In this document: one piece after another, positions 48,385 through 62,223 of the stretch | Layout of the letters: each line of letters opens with the position of its first letter | Position numbering within the stretch: the stretch's first letter is position 1 | From: Gonatopus flavifemur | Lineage: Eukaryota; Arthropoda; Insecta; Hymenoptera; Dryinidae | Length of the DNA stretch: 64,000 nucleotides | NCBI GenBank assembly: GCA_018340375.1 | Contig: JAFFJZ010000002.1 | Span: 29,034,001 to 29,098,000 of the forward strand | Reading direction: 5' to 3' | Position numbers and translations under genes: made by a program | Notes under the pieces: generated by a model | The model's input: the letters and a program-made list of their open reading frames with translations, nothing else | Told to the model about the DNA's origin: nothing | The model's database searches: none

Positions 48385-49321
48385 CCTGGCGAAAAAGTTT
48401 CTCATATTTCCTCATAAATCTTATAATTTTGCATCAAATTCCATAAAAATTCTTGAAACTTCATGATTTCTCTAGAAATTGGGACTGCATTATGAAAAAT
48501 ATTTCCTCATTGAAAATCATAATTTGTCATGAAATTTATCATAAAATTTCATGTTTTTACACAATACATGAATTTTTTTAATTTTTCATAAAAACAATCT
48601 TTTTCATAAGAAGTCATAACTTCTCATAATTTTAATCATAAAATCTCATAATTTTTCATAATGTTTTAGATCTGTCTGTACGAAAAATACATTTGCACGA
48701 GGAACCAACATTTTTCATAAAATTTCATCATAAAATACTATATTTTTCATTTTGATTTCCTCACTTTGTAATCAAAGTAGTTCAAGAGTGCTGATGAAGA
48801 GTTAGAAGACTTCCAACTGGTTATATTTATTTGGAAATCCCTAGATGGAATTGTAACAAAATCCTGAAACAAACTAATTTTAACTTCCAATAAAACGTAA
48901 TGTGCTGCTCACAACATATATGTTTGCTCTGAATCAATAGCGTCACCATACTGACCGATTTTCTTGAAAAATCGCAATTTAAAACAATTTCGAAATTTTA
49001 TGAACCATTTATGAGGAAATATTAGGAAAAATTCCTTATCACACTGTCTGAATTTCTGGAGGGGTGATGAGAGAAAGTATGGACATTTATGATTTTTCAT
49101 GAGAAAATTTCCAGAAAAATTATGAGATCTTATAAGAGTTTATGAGAAACAATATTCTAACTCATGACTTTTCATGAGTTAGAATATTGTCTGATAAAAT
49201 ACTTCTCATAAAACAGTACCAATTCCTAGAGAAATTATGATATTTTAGGATAAATTATGAGAACTTATGAAAAGTTATGAAAAACAGTCAAAAGAAATTA
49301 CGAGAAATTTTTTCCGCCAGG
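48385..49321. mobile_element. 0.9-kb element with CCTGGCG ends
   Basis: Left end CCTGGCGAAAAAGTTTCTCA and right end (inward) CCTGGCGGAAAAAATTTCTC. The interior is built of degenerate CATAATTTTTCATAA words, direct and inverted. No target duplication or ORF is clear. Confidence 0.72.
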
Positions 49322-49738
49322 ATTTTGTCTTGAATTCATGATTTAAACCAGTAAGTCGAATTTTAAGTTCTCACAAAACAGCTCTTGCACAAGGAGACGA
49401 TAGAAATTGATTAGAAGAATTAAAACCCGTATATGAAACGATTTAGAGTCTGTTGATGCGGTTTTTTATCTTTCTAATCGGTTCCTCCCGTTTTCTCCTT
49501 CCAGGGAGCGTGCCATTGGAACGCTCATCGAAGGTTTATGAAACGTAGGGGAGGTTTTCTGAACGTTCAGAAAACGTCCCAGAGACACATTTTGCTGTTA
49601 GGGTGATAGTCGATTGAATACTAGCAAATTATGTTGAAGAAAAGCAGTTAAAATATGGAAAATATTGATTGAGTAGTTGGAATATTTTGATCACTGAATT
49701 TGAGAATATAGATATACGGAAGGGGTGGTTTGTTACTA

Positions 49739-50395
49739 TGGTCCCGTATGGAAATATTTCGCTGAAAAATGTCTGCAAAACTATGAAAAATCTCTGAAAA
49801 AATTCTGAGAAACTTTGACAAACTCTGAGAATCTCTGAAATTTTGATGAGAAGTCTAATATTTTTGGGACATTCTTTACAGACTTTTTTCAGACTTTTTT
49901 CAGAGTTTCTCAGAGTTTTTTCATTCTTTTTCAGAGAAATAGTAACGAAATTGCACTCTGAAAAAACTCTGACAAAACTCTGATGGATTGCTAACATTTT
50001 TTTGACTTTTAGAAAAAAATTAAAAAATTTTCAAACACTTTTTCACACATGATATTTGAATACGGCATATGAATGTATTTATTGAATTTCAGGATTTTTC
50101 AATAATCAGAAAAATGTCAACAATTTATAAGAGTTTTGTCACAGTTTTTTCAGAGTGCAATTTCGTTACTATTTCTCTGAAAAAGTATGGAAAAACTCTG
50201 AGAAACTCTGAAAAAAGTCTGAAAAAAGTCTGAAAAAAGTCTGTAAAGAATGTCCCAAAAATATTAGATTTCTCATCAAAATTTCAGAGATTCTCAGAGT
50301 TTGTCAGAGTTTCTCAGAGTTTTTTTCATTTTTTTTCAGAGATTTTTCATAGTTTTGCAGACATTTTTCAGCGAAATATTTCCATATGGGGTGCC
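49739..50395. repeat. Large hairpin element, copy 1
   Basis: The arm at about 49739-49975 and the arm at about 50130-50395 are near-perfect inverse copies (TATGGAAATATTTCGCTGAA at the left edge, its complement at the right edge). The loop is about 150 bp. Words such as CTGAGAAACTCTGA repeat within each arm. A second copy is split at 54515-54595 and 58403-58800. Confidence 0.88.
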
Positions 50396-51004
50396 TGCAA
50401 AAAAATTGATTATATTTGCAAGAATATTCACCCCCTTCAGCTAAGACGTTAGTACTGTCAGAGATGAATTGTAGAGATTGCTGTTGCAATGTTAAAATTA
50501 TGGTCCGTATCGCGTTTTGTTCTTTTAAAGCAAATTATGTGATTGATTTAAATTTCTCTTCTGGGCCAATAAGCGCGAAAGGATAAACGGAAAACGTGAT
50601 ACCACCAATCAGAAATTGGACTATGGTTTTCATATGTGGTTAGTAATCTCTCCAACTCATCTCTGGTTCTGTTAACAAATTGATTTTGGGCAGCAGAGAA
50701 ATTTAGATAGACGCTATAGTGACAGACCAGTTTGTTATGCCAGCAATACTTGAATTCAAATTGAATCATCTATTATTCTGTGCCAATATTATGAGCCCTT
50801 CATTTCAGCTGCAGCCTTAAAAACTTCAATTTGACGTTATCTATGAAGCATTCTTCTCTTTCGAGTACAGGAACTCAAAAAAAATGTCCCATATGGAACA
50901 ACTCCAATAGAAACCAATAGCAGAGACAGGCGATCTTGATGATGCCAATTCTTAAAAAATTCGACGCTTGTTTTATACAGAATATATTGAATTTTTATCG
51001 ATAT

Positions 51005-51298
51005 CTCTAGTAGGAATTTTGGACGGGAAAATACGAGGGCCTAATAAGGCACGCCTGATTTTCTATCAGGTCCACATCAAGTTTCGTTACAGTTTTCTCT
51101 TTTTTGCTCGATCTTATGGAAATCTTATCCGAACCCTATTGTACCCTTACGTTACAACCCTATTTGAATGCTATTAGGAAAATCAGATAAGGCCCTTGTA
51201 AAGGCTTCAAAAGTTTTTCCTCATTTACGGTTCCCAAATTCTAACCTGACCAGGACCTTATTGAACATAGGAAATGCCTGATCAAATTTCTACTAGGG
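51005..51298. mobile_element. MITE with AGTAGAAATTT ends, copy 2 (inverted)
   Basis: Starts CTCTAGTAGGAATTTTGGAC and ends CTGATCAAATTTCTACTAGG. It is the reverse complement of the copy at 41185-41477 and nearly equal in length (about 293 bp). Confidence 0.82.
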
Positions 51299-54200
51299 AT
51301 TTTATACAACTCCATAAAATGCTAAATATTCTTTCTATAAAAAAAAAACGGTCTCATTGATTTTTTATATGATTTTGATCTAAACTTGATTGAAATTATA
51401 CAAAACCAGAATTCTACGCGCCAAATATTGCTGTTCAGGTTTTTCCCGAGTGGACAAATTTTGAAAATCATATATCATTCTCAAAATTATCCCTCTCGGA
51501 TTGTCTTGGGAAGTCCGATCTAAATCTGAATGAATATCTACCGAGTTATGTTTAAAATTCACAAATTAAAACAAATTGAGAAGACAAAATCAAAGCTTGG
51601 CTCGATTTCGGCTCCGTTTCTTTTTTCTCAGTGCATTATCACCATAAAAATTGATACCAACTTTCCACCTGTTCTATTCCGTTTGGACCTACAAGGCTCT
51701 GATGGCCAGTCATTTCTTTTTCACGATTGACCTAGATATTTTAGATTCTAAATTTTTAACAGAACGTTAGGTAGTTTTTTTGACCAGTTTTATCAGGACA
51801 AAAACCTTTGAAAGCCAGAGGACAAATTTTCATACGATTGTATCGATTTTTAATATCGTTTTGTCACATTTGGTGTAGAATGTGCATCGTATTGTATGTA
51901 AAAAAACGTCATCTTATCAACTTCTGTAGGTATAATCGGTTGAATCATGCCAGTACCAATGAAAAGAAAGTTTTCTATTGGAGAAAAATGTTGTTTTGTC
52001 ACAGAATCTATGATGATTTATACACAAATCTGATTGCTCAGTCATAGAACCGAATAGAGATAAAACTCCGAACATTTCACATCCTCTCCTAGGGAAAATC
52101 GACGCTCGCAAAAGCGAATATTGAAAAAAAAAAACATGAAATAGGTCAATTTTAGCTGGTTTAGCGCTTGGATACCTCTTCAGTTGCACTTTCATGCCGC
52201 TCCAAAGATTCTAGAAAAATGCGTGTAAGTTTGTGAACATTGATCAACTTCAAATTCCAACTAAGAATATCTTCAATATTCAGCACTCGAAAAATCGATT
52301 TTTTTCTCCAATTTGCCACTAGTTATAACAACCCCTTAGATAAAATTCTTTCTATCCTTGATTAAAAAAAAACAATTGACTTGAAATTATCTATAAAAAA
52401 ATTCTAATTATTTTTTCCATACGTTTTCGTTCCTTTAAATTTCAAATGACGTGAAAATGACAATTTTGAAATGTTACGTGCAATTCTTTCTTCAGCGCTG
52501 CGTAACACGTGTACAGAATTGCTAGACTCATTGATTGATTCCTTTCTCCGATGAGAGAGAATGGAAGTATGCGTCAAAAATGGACCAATGGAATTAAAAG
52601 TGGAGCTGTGCCCTGCCCCGCGCATATGTATGATTGTATAAACTATATAGAGAAAAAAAGCTAAGCGAAGGTACAATTAGTATTAATGTTGTAAAGAAAA
52701 ACCCTACGAGTATCAATGAGAGTGAAGCGTTCAGAAAGCTAATGGAATACACAGCAGCCTCGAATTGCTATTAATTTTAACGAAAGAATCAATTTCCGAA
52801 GAAGTTTTTTCCCCCACCTGAACGAGATTCAAGAGAATGAAAAAAAATCATGAGAATAATCATTACACCTTCTTATAAACATTCCAATTTTCGTCGTACG
52901 GTATTATTTTTCTGTATTCCTGTATCTATATGAGTGATATATATATATAAATATAAATATATAAATACTTATATACATATATACATACGAAAAGAAGTAT
53001 TATCGATAAACCGAAGATCAATCGCAGATATACGTCTTTACTATTAAACGATTATTACAATGAATTTGCAAAATTTTGGTTTTTACTATATTCATCGGTA
53101 AGTTCTTGGATTGTTATCATCGCTAATTATAATGATATACCCTGTATCGGCACTGTGGATTTATACGTATATGTATTCACTCCGGATAGAAATAATGTGT
53201 GAAGTATATACGGTATTACGTGATAGCCCTGGTTACAAAAACCGATTGAATTTCGATTGATTCCTTTTGATTCCGATGCAGAAACACAATTCAAATTCAA
53301 TGAATGAGTTCGAATTGTGTTTCGGCATCGAAATCGATAGGCATCAATGAGATTTTTTAACCAGGGACCATACATTCTTCATATATTTATGGATGAGGGT
53401 GAGCAAGGTGAGTGTTTATATCTACGCATTACATCGACGGTCGAACGATTCCTTAAATAAGAACAAAACGAATAAATTTCAAATTGAATGCCCTATATAA
53501 GAGAAAGAGAGAGAACGAAAAAGAAAAAAAATTCGTCGTGAAACCTTATTGTTGAATAAAAAAACGTAACATACAATTCAACTGAATAACTCGAGTATCG
53601 CATTTGTGCTCTTCAAAATCGATAATATAATTCGAACGATTAGGATATTCGTTATATTCACTATCAATAAGAATGGAAATAACACAAGCATTGTTTCTAT
53701 TGGAATATCCATAATCGATCACAAAATAATTCTTATATTTTTCATCATTCATACAAATTGTTATAATTGTTTTTTTCTTTTTTTCCTCTCTTCTAGCCCT
53801 GTACATTTACCATACCTATTCACCATGATATTCGCTATAAATAATATACTTACGTGTATATTTTATGGTTGACTACATAATTGTTAATTATCAATTGAAT
53901 CATTTGTACTACATCCATAATCGTATAAGTATTCGTAATCTATATTTTGTACCTGCGAGAACATTCGTGCTTGATACAAATTTTGGGGAGTGTGTTTGAA
54001 GATCGATTGATTCGCGATTGAATTCAATCTTATCATGAAAAACATTTTATGTGTATTAAAAAGTGCCTGGTATCTTTCCTTCAGGCTGACAAAATTCGTG
54101 TAATAATGAAAAAGAAGAAAAAAACATAGAAGAACGAAGCGAAAATAGTCAATAATGACTTGTAATTCAATCATAAAAATGTTACGTCTCGAAAGTAATT

Positions 54201-54514
54201 GATTAAAATTAATATCATATTCGACGTACAAAATTCAAAAATCCGATGATTCGTAAAAATTTATCTTACGAGAACTGTAATCATCGAAAATCCACATAGA
54301 CATCTGTTTCCCTTTTTTTTTATGGAAAAATGAAGAAAAATAAATGACTTAAGACGAAAAATTCATGGTGTCGATGTTTCAATTACAGGAGTGTTTCCCC
54401 AGAATTATTCCAATCTTTTGACCGTTGACGATCATCTTTAGTTCATCCGAATAGAAGAATCATATGAAATTCTCTCGGGGAAAACAATATTGTAGACATT
54501 GTAAACACATTCCG
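51299..54514. other. Non-coding stretch, no gene seen
   Basis: AT-rich DNA with a lone element end TTTTTTCTCAGTG at 51621-51633 and a TA-rich run at 52936-52990. A short inverted pair CCTGGTTACAAAA / TTTTTTAACCAGG at about 53227-53366 marks another possible small MITE. No exon was supported. Confidence 0.45.
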
Positions 54515-55886
54515 TACTGAAAAACTCTGACAAGCTCGGAGAATTTCTGAAATTTTCATGAAAAATCTGATTATTTTTGGAACATTCTGTACGGACCCAC
54601 AAAGCACATAATATTGCAGCAATATTGCAGCAATATCGATAATATATCATGAATCACACCGAAATATTGCGGTAATATTTTGCAAACAGGAATTTCTAAT
54701 ACATACCTAAACTTGAATCCTGGCCAATTTCCATGTGAAAGTTAGTCCAAAACGGTTTGATATTGCTTTGTTTTTGTATTCATGAGTGGACGTGAAGAAT
54801 GAATGAAAATGGAAATGTGTGTTGTGTAGTGAACTTTAGTAGTGAAAAAACGGGTTCCTTCTGATTCCGGTTCATTGCGATCGTTTCAAAATCCTTCGAA
54901 ATGCAAAACCAATACCCCTCCCACAGTTTCAGTTTTTTTTCGAAGATGGGATATTTTGTAAAATATTATAAAACCATCATTTTAAATCATAATACTGTCC
55001 CTAATTTGGGTCCTAAAATATAAAAAACATAGAAGAATAGTTTTCTCCTCCGTACGACTTTTGAATGCCATGAGAAGTAGAAAAAATATGCCTGAACTCA
55101 CATTTGTCTTCACAAATCAGGATTTTTTTCAATTTCACCACTTAGCAATATAAAAAGAAAAAAATTAAGATTCTTTTGATGACCCAAAAAATTTCATATT
55201 CCTTGAAATCCACAAAAGTTACAGTTGTTATATAAATTACAAGACTTTGAGACGATACTATTGCCATGAGATCAGCTGATTTTGTCTGTAAGGTTTTCCG
55301 AAACAGGTGAAATACAATTGAAATATCTTGATGTACCTTTATTCTTTACCAATCAAACAAAGCTACATCGAAATATTAATTATATTTTCATCAGGCTTGT
55401 GACAACCGGGAATTTTCCTCTTTTTGATTGGTTATTCTATTTAAAAGAAATGCATCATTGATCAATTTCGTTAGAATTCCCAGTTGAAGCACTTCCCTGT
55501 TCACCTCCTTTGCGAAATCTTCAAAAAAATAATCAACTGCTCTCATGGCACTGGTATCTGCTTAATCACAATGTTTCGTTTTTCTTCAAGTTTCAAATTA
55601 CATTTGTCTAGGAACACTGCCGCTCGTATTTGTTGGAAAGGATACTATAGTGAGGGTGCTATAGCACCCTGACGTTAACCAAATTCTTCATACGAGACTT
55701 TTCGAATACCTTGCAATTCGTTCTCAGAATATTGTTCTATGCCTCAATCGTTGAATACTTATATGATTGCAAAGAAATACTTTACAGAGCGATATTCTAA
55801 AACTTGTGAAGAATATTCTAGAAACCTCACATGAACAATTCACTTAGAGAAATGCTAGGGCCGAGACGCTAACTATTTTGTTTATA

Positions 55887-56140
55887 CCCAATAAACATTT
55901 TTGGATCAGTCTTTTGAATCAATCTAAAAGATATCTAAAAGAGATCTAAAAGATGTCTTATGCAACAAATTTAGATATGTTTAAGACATCTTGCAGAAAG
56001 ACATCTTTTAGAAATCTAAAAGACATCTTGGAGGAAGACATCTATAACATATCTAAATTTGTTGCATAAGACATCTTTTAGATCTCTGTTAGATATCTTT
56101 TAGAGTGTTCCGGAAGACTTCCATAGAAATGTTTATTGGG
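55887..56140. mobile_element. MITE with CCCAATAAACATTT ends, 254 bp
   Basis: Inverted ends CCCAATAAACATTTTTGG and AAATGTTTATTGGG, flanked by TA on both sides. It forms a long hairpin of AAAGACATCTTTTAGA-type words. Confidence 0.87.
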
Positions 56141-56537
56141 TAACATTCAAAAAATCTTTTAATAAAATCAAAATAACGCTGTGTACAGCATTTCTTCGAT
56201 AAATTTTGAATATTACTGTGTACGGAGAGATATTTTGATTCTATTGAATTGATTCTATCCAGTTTGTTGTAAATAAAATGGCCAAGGTCCTGGTATTAGT
56301 ATCACATGCTGTAAAGGAACACCAGTGTACCCTCTGAGAAAACATTCTCTTGGTGAGAATTCTCTGAATTAATCTAATAATAATCTTCAGTACTTTATCG
56401 CAGTACAGAATCCAAATTTTGAATTTCAAACTTTCTCACAGATGTTGGAAAAGGATTTTTTGGAATTTGAAAATTTGGGCTTTGTATCGCAAATAAAGTA
56501 TTAACGATTATTCCCTGAAAACTTCAGATACATTCAT

Positions 56538-58152
56538 CCCTGGTAAAAAAATCTCTCTGAATCTCTCTGAAAATTTCACGTTTCAGAGAGATTCAGAAAG
56601 AATCAGGGAAATTCAGAGCAATTCAGCGTGGTTCAGAGGATTTCAAAGACTAGTGGATTGAGAGAACTTGTGCTTTGAATTTTTCAGAAGGATTCAGAAA
56701 AATTCAGAAGAACTCAGAGAGATGCAGGGAAGTTCTGGGAAATTCAGAGAGGAACCAATTCAGTAAAATTCTTGGTCCTGCATTTCAGAGGCGTTCAAGG
56801 AGTGTCAGACGCTTTCGGAGATAGATGAATTCAGAAAGATTGTGTGTAGAACTTTTTCAGAAATATTCAGAGGAGTTTAGAGAGATTCAGAGTAATTCAG
56901 AGAGATTCAGAGGAATTAATTCAGCTAAATTTTTGGTTCAGGATTCCTTAGGTATTCAGGGAGTGTCAGAGACTCACAGAGACCGGTGAATTAGGAACAA
57001 TTGTGCGTGGGATTTTTCAGAAAGATTCAGAGAGATTCAGCGGAATTCAGAGAGATGCGTGGGAAGTCTGGGAAATTTAGAAAGGAATAAATTCAGTAAA
57101 ATTTTGGTCCTGCATTTCAGAGGCTTTCTGGAAGTTTTGGAGACTTTCAGAGACAGATACATTAAGAAAAATTGTGCGTGGAACTTGTTAGAAATATTCA
57201 GAGGAATTTAGGAAGATTCAGAGTAATTCAGAGAAATTCAGAGAGGAATTGATTCAGTAAAATCTTTGGTTCAGGATTTCAGAATTATTCAGGGAATGTC
57301 AAAGATTCACAGAGACAGGTAAATGAGGGAAAATATGCGCGTAGAGCTTTTCAGGAATATTCAGAAGAATTTGGAAAGGTTCAGCGTAATTCAGAGAAAT
57401 TCAGAGGAATTCAGAGAAATTAATTCGGCTAAATTTTTGGTTCAGGATTTCAGAGGTGTTCAGGAAGTGTCAGAGACTCACAGAGACATGTGAATTAGGA
57501 AAAATTGTGCGTGGGATTTTTCAGAAAACTTCAGAGAAATTCAGAGGAGTTTAGAGAGATTCGGGGGTTCTGGGAAATTCAGAGAGAAATGAATTCAGTA
57601 CAAAGCCCTGCATTTCAGAGGCTTTCTGGAAGTTTCAGAGACTTCCGGAGGAAGATAAATTAAGAAAAATTGTGCGTGGAATGTTTTAGAAATATTCAGA
57701 GAAATTCAGAGGAATTCAGAGGAAGCTTTGAAATCTGAATACATTAAATTCCGGGATATTTAGAGGAATTCAGAGGAAGTTTGAAATCTCAATACATTAA
57801 ATTCCCGGAGATTTAGAGGAATTGGGAGAGATTCAGAGAAATTCAGAGGAAGCTTTGAAATCTGAATACATTAGATTCCGGGAGATTTAGAGAAATTTAG
57901 GGATATTCAGGTAAATTCAGAGGGAGCTTTGAAATTTAAATATATAAAATTGTGAGGGATTCAGTGATATGCGGAGAGATTCGGAGAAAGTTGAAGAATT
58001 CAGAACGTATCACTATCGGAAAAGTCTCTCACTTCCTCTGAATTACTCTGGAATTACTCTGAATCTCTCTGAAATTTTTCTCAAAACATAGAGAGATTCA
58101 GAGAAATTCAGAGAGATTTCTGAGAGATTAACAGAGATTTTTTTTACCAGGG
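56538..58152. mobile_element. TTCAGAGA-repeat element with CCCTGGTAAAAAAATCTC ends
   Basis: Left end CCCTGGTAAAAAAATCTC and right end GAGATTTTTTTTACCAGGG are inverted. The 1.6-kb interior is a degenerate tandem array of ATTCAGAGAGATTCAG words with higher-order units marked by AATTGTGCGTGG about every 250-350 bp. TTCAGATA occurs on both outer sides (near 56524 and 58165) and may be an 8-bp target copy, but the word is common here. Confidence 0.8.
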
Positions 58153-59625
58153 ATGAATTCAGTTCAGATAATTCTTACCGAGGAAATGTTTGTTGAGTCC
58201 ATATACTGTTATATTTTCAACTGCGTGCAATTAGTGACCCCTTGAAATATTGCCACAATATTACTAAAATATATAATATCGGCAGGTGTGAAATATTGCT
58301 GTAATATTGACGTAATATTACAATATTGCTGTGATATTACTGCAATATTACTGCAATCAATCTGCGCGGACATGAAATATTACGGTGATATCGCTATGTG
58401 GGTGACTTTTTTCAGACTTTTTTCAGAGCTTTTCAGAGTTTTTCAGACAAATAGAAACGAAATTGTACTCTAAAAGAATTCTGACAAAACTCTGAGGACT
58501 GCTGACTGTTGACAATTTTCAAAACTTTACAAATACATTGATATTTTATATTTAAATATCATATGTGGAACAATTTTTTTCCATAATCAGTCAAATGTTG
58601 GAAATTTCTCAGAGTTTTGTCAGAATTTTGTCCAAGTGCAATTTCTTTCCTATTTATCTGAAAAAAGTACATACAGTATGTTCCAAAAATATTAGATTTT
58701 TCATCAAAATTTCAGAAATTCTCAGACTTTTTTCAGAGAGAATGCGATGTTTTTCAGAGATTGTTCGTGGTTATTTTTGCGGAATATTTATTAGTGTTTC
58801 AGATGAAACCGAGACCGATATGAGACGAGACGAACAATTATTTTTCGAGACGGAGACAATACCTGTCAAACCGGGAGTCTGGACGGTACCGAAAATTCCG
58901 GCGAATCATATAACGTATTGTAGATAACTTGAATCTCGACTGGAGACCGAGACGATACTGATTTTTTCGAGACAAAAACGAAACCGAAACGAGATTTCGA
59001 ATTCCAAAACTAAATCGAGATCGAGATCGAGATCCGGTCAGTCTCGGCGAGACAGAACGAGAACGAAACACTACACTTTATATACAAACGATTTTGCACG
59101 CACGCTGAAAAAAAAGTATGTGGTGCAAGTGATTATGGTTGATTGAACGATTTATCCGGCTCTCAGGATTAACCTTCTAAAACCAATATTCGATATAACT
59201 TGGTACCTAAAGAGGGAATTAACAATGTTCAATACATGGAAAGTTTTCTCAATAATTCAGTAAATTGCAGAGACTGTGACGTTATCCATTTTCGTTACTC
59301 ATAATACATAAAATATATATAATAAGTATATAATTTGTGTACAATCCATATATTATTATATATATTTTATACATAATGAGTAATGAAAGTGAATAACGTT
59401 ACAGTCCCTTGTAAATTGTGAGATATTTCATAGAAATAATGTTCAAGCTGTGGCATTGGAGTGAATGATAGAGTTTATCGATATTTTATAAAAATTCAAT
59501 ACAAACCAAAAATGTTTTCAAACCTCGCCCGTCCGTAGCAAAAATACGTAATCAATAGGCAAATGCACACGCATTTGCTAAAAATTGAATGAATAGGTGG
59601 ATTAATAGATTCAATGGATGGGACC

Positions 59626-59727
59626 GAGTGGAAAAATTTTCAAAATTATATTTAATTTGTATATAATTCAATATAATTTATATATAATTCGATATAAATT
59701 TTATACAATTTTGAAAATTTTCCACTC
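59626..59727. repeat. 102-bp palindrome
   Basis: GAGTGGAAAAATTTTCAAAA at the left is mirrored by TTTTGAAAATTTTCCACTC at the right around a TATAATT-rich centre. Related GAGTGGAAAA/TTTTGAAA pieces occur near 17620-17650 and 51450-51475. Confidence 0.75.
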
Positions 59728-59865
59728 AGGGAACATTAACGTTTTAGGACGGAAAAGTTTTCAAAATTTCATATAATTTGTATACAATTTAATATGTTTT
59801 AATCATAATTTATATATAATTTTGGAAATCTTTCTTACTCTGGTTACTATTTGAAAATTGAGCTG

Positions 59866-59981
59866 GGGCTATAATCTGATTCAATGTGATTTTATATAAA
59901 GTTTGTATGAAGTTTCTATGAATTTATATAAAAACTTAATACAAATTTTATATAAAATCACATTGAAGCAGATTATAGCCC
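59866..59981. repeat. 116-bp palindrome
   Basis: GGGCTATAATCTGATTCAAT at the left is mirrored by ATTGAAGCAGATTATAGCCC at the right, continuing through TGTGATTTTATATAAA. Probably a small MITE. Confidence 0.8.
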
Positions 59982-62223
59982 TAGCCCTATTTGAGAGAGC
60001 TAAAACTATATAAATATGGCGAATGCTAGACGCGTTTATCTTACCATCTGTGCCTATGTCATTGCGAGAAATAAAATAGCCATCAATCATGCTTAGATGA
60101 TTAGCAAAATTAAGCGCAACTCACGTTTCTAAGGCGGTACCCAAGGGAGAAATTTCAAACTTACATATAAACTATATTGAATTATATACAAATGATGTAT
60201 GATTTTGACAATTTTTCCACTTGGGTTATCACGTCATAATCATGATAGCACTTGAAGTAACAAAATGTTGAGGGAGTTTTTACGGTTTATCAGTTGCTGA
60301 ATCGGAAACGGTTAGACTAATTTTTCTTCCACTTCAAAACATTAGGTTATGAAAAATGAGAAAACAATTGTTGTATCTTTTGGCAAGAATTGTTTGTACA
60401 CTGGACACACTGTGGGAAATTTTTATACATTTATACACAAAAATCTTTCTACGGCTTCATTCTCATCCTATGTCAGTCAATACCGTTCTTCAATAATCAG
60501 AAAAAGTTCTACTCCCACGTATCACTGCGGCATTTTCGTTTCCAGCGATTCGATGTTCATATAATTCAACAAAAACTCGATTACTTTTTAATAAAAGAAC
60601 ATCGATGCTGTCAAACAACACTTGTTACTAATGCTAATTTTTGGTTTTTCAATATCGTTAGGAGTTATTCTTATGAGATTTCTACGGTTTTCTTGGATCT
60701 TTTTAATGATAGATAATCATTTTGATGAAGTAATTCCTGTACAAAAAAATTATTGATCTTTAGATGGATCACGTGATTTTAAGCGGATTTTCGTAGTATT
60801 TTTGGGTGTCTTAATCTCAAGTTCAGTACTCTTATGTGAAGAAATATATTTCATAACGTGAAAGAGAGGGAAAACGTTTCTTTTTAGAAAAATAATGATC
60901 CCCTGATTTGCCAAGTCTTTGTTTGCAATTTTGTACGAAATTTTTCTCAGATTGAGTTGAAGGATTAGAAAACTGTCACAGTGATACATTGAAGTAGAAC
61001 TCTTTCTGAGTATTTTCAGAGTGAATTAAATTAAAAAATCAATGAAGTCATCAGCATATGATGAAAATTGAGTTGTAGGCAAATTGTTGTCCACAAACAT
61101 ATAGTGAGAATAAAAAAGAAGAATTTTCTCTCTTCCTAAATTTGGACTGCCAATTACTTAACATTGTAATTATTGAATATTTGAGAATTGAGGAACATAA
61201 ATATTATTTTGTACAAACACTTCTTGCGTTTAAATAGATTTGAAAATTCCCTTTTTGTTTATATACATAGTTTATTTATGATACAATGCAGATTCACACA
61301 TTTTTCATATTTACAAATTTGACTGCAGTTTACAATAATATGATGATGGTGAATAATCAATTTGAAAATGTATAAAATTCAGACTCGACGAGTGATCAAT
61401 ATATACTAAAAGGTAATCATACAAAATAATTTAAGCGGCGTGTTTATGATCAAATATCATCGATTTCAGTTACATAAATATTTATAGGATCAAATAATGT
61501 TACCATTCCAAGGTAGAACCCAGTGAACGTGTTTGCTTAGATAGTGGATAAAGATTTGACTGTTTGTTTTTCTGAAATCGTGATTTGTTTTTCATCCATT
61601 CACTAGGTAAAATAGTGTAATGATATTACAGTGAGGAATCAAAAATATTGTTTATCGTATACCAAATTTCCAAGTGATAAGGAAACAAAGAAAATGTGTA
61701 CAAATATTCTTGATGCACCACATTGTGCAGATAAATGTGATAAATTACACAACAAATTACGGTATAAATCAATAACTTTTCATGTTATTGAGTTGAACTG
61801 CAATGTTGGGAATTGAAATGATCCTGAATGGTCCTAATTTTTGTGAAATGAACATGTAAATACGAGTAAGAATTTTACATATATATGTTCTAACATTCAG
61901 AACAATTTCCCTTCGAGCCAACAAAACTTTAGAAATTTACTTTCAAACTAATATAAAAGACTTTCCTTATTCTTGGAATGCATGATAGAGAAAAATATTT
62001 TTGTTAAGTCATGCATGTCTTTTCATCGACACAATGAAATTATCATACGAGAAGTGGATTGAATTTTTGTTTCAAATACAAATTTAATCCACGAAAATCA
62101 GGTTTGACCACTGAATATCTTTTGTTTTTTAAAACTTCACGTAACGGTAATCGATATTTCGAATTTTCTATACTATTAAAATTAAAAAAATACAAATTCC
62201 GTTGATTAGAAGTAAAACAGTTT
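59982..62223. other. Non-coding stretch beyond the SF3B6 stop
   Basis: AT-rich DNA. On the minus strand, ATTAAA at about 62083-62088 and AATAAA-type words near 61269-61275 are possible poly(A) signals for SF3B6. Open frames at 60349-60716 overlap in several frames and have no recognisable domain. Confidence 0.45.

Larger units (their letters stand above)
54596..58402. mobile_element. 3.8-kb insertion with CCCACA ends inside hairpin copy 2
   Basis: Left end CCCACAAAGCACATAATATT and right end (inward) CCCACATAGCGATATCACCG are inverted. Subterminal DNA is rich in GCAATATT/AATATTGC words on both sides. GA lies on both sides of the insertion. It contains further elements at 55887-56140 and 56538-58152. 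No transposase frame was recognised. Confidence 0.72.
54515..58800. repeat. Hairpin element, copy 2, split by a 3.8-kb insertion
   Basis: 54515-54595 matches copy 1 up to ATTTTTGGAACATTCTGTAC, and 58403-58800 continues with GACTTTTTTCAGAC. The join lies exactly where copy 1 reads TTACAGACTTTTTTCAGAC without a break. The outer edges are eroded. Confidence 0.8.

Noticed and set aside
60390..60716. 108-codon frame as a gene
   Set aside because: Composition (Phe, Tyr, Ile rich) is what AT-rich chance frames give, and a second frame overlaps it with equal length.
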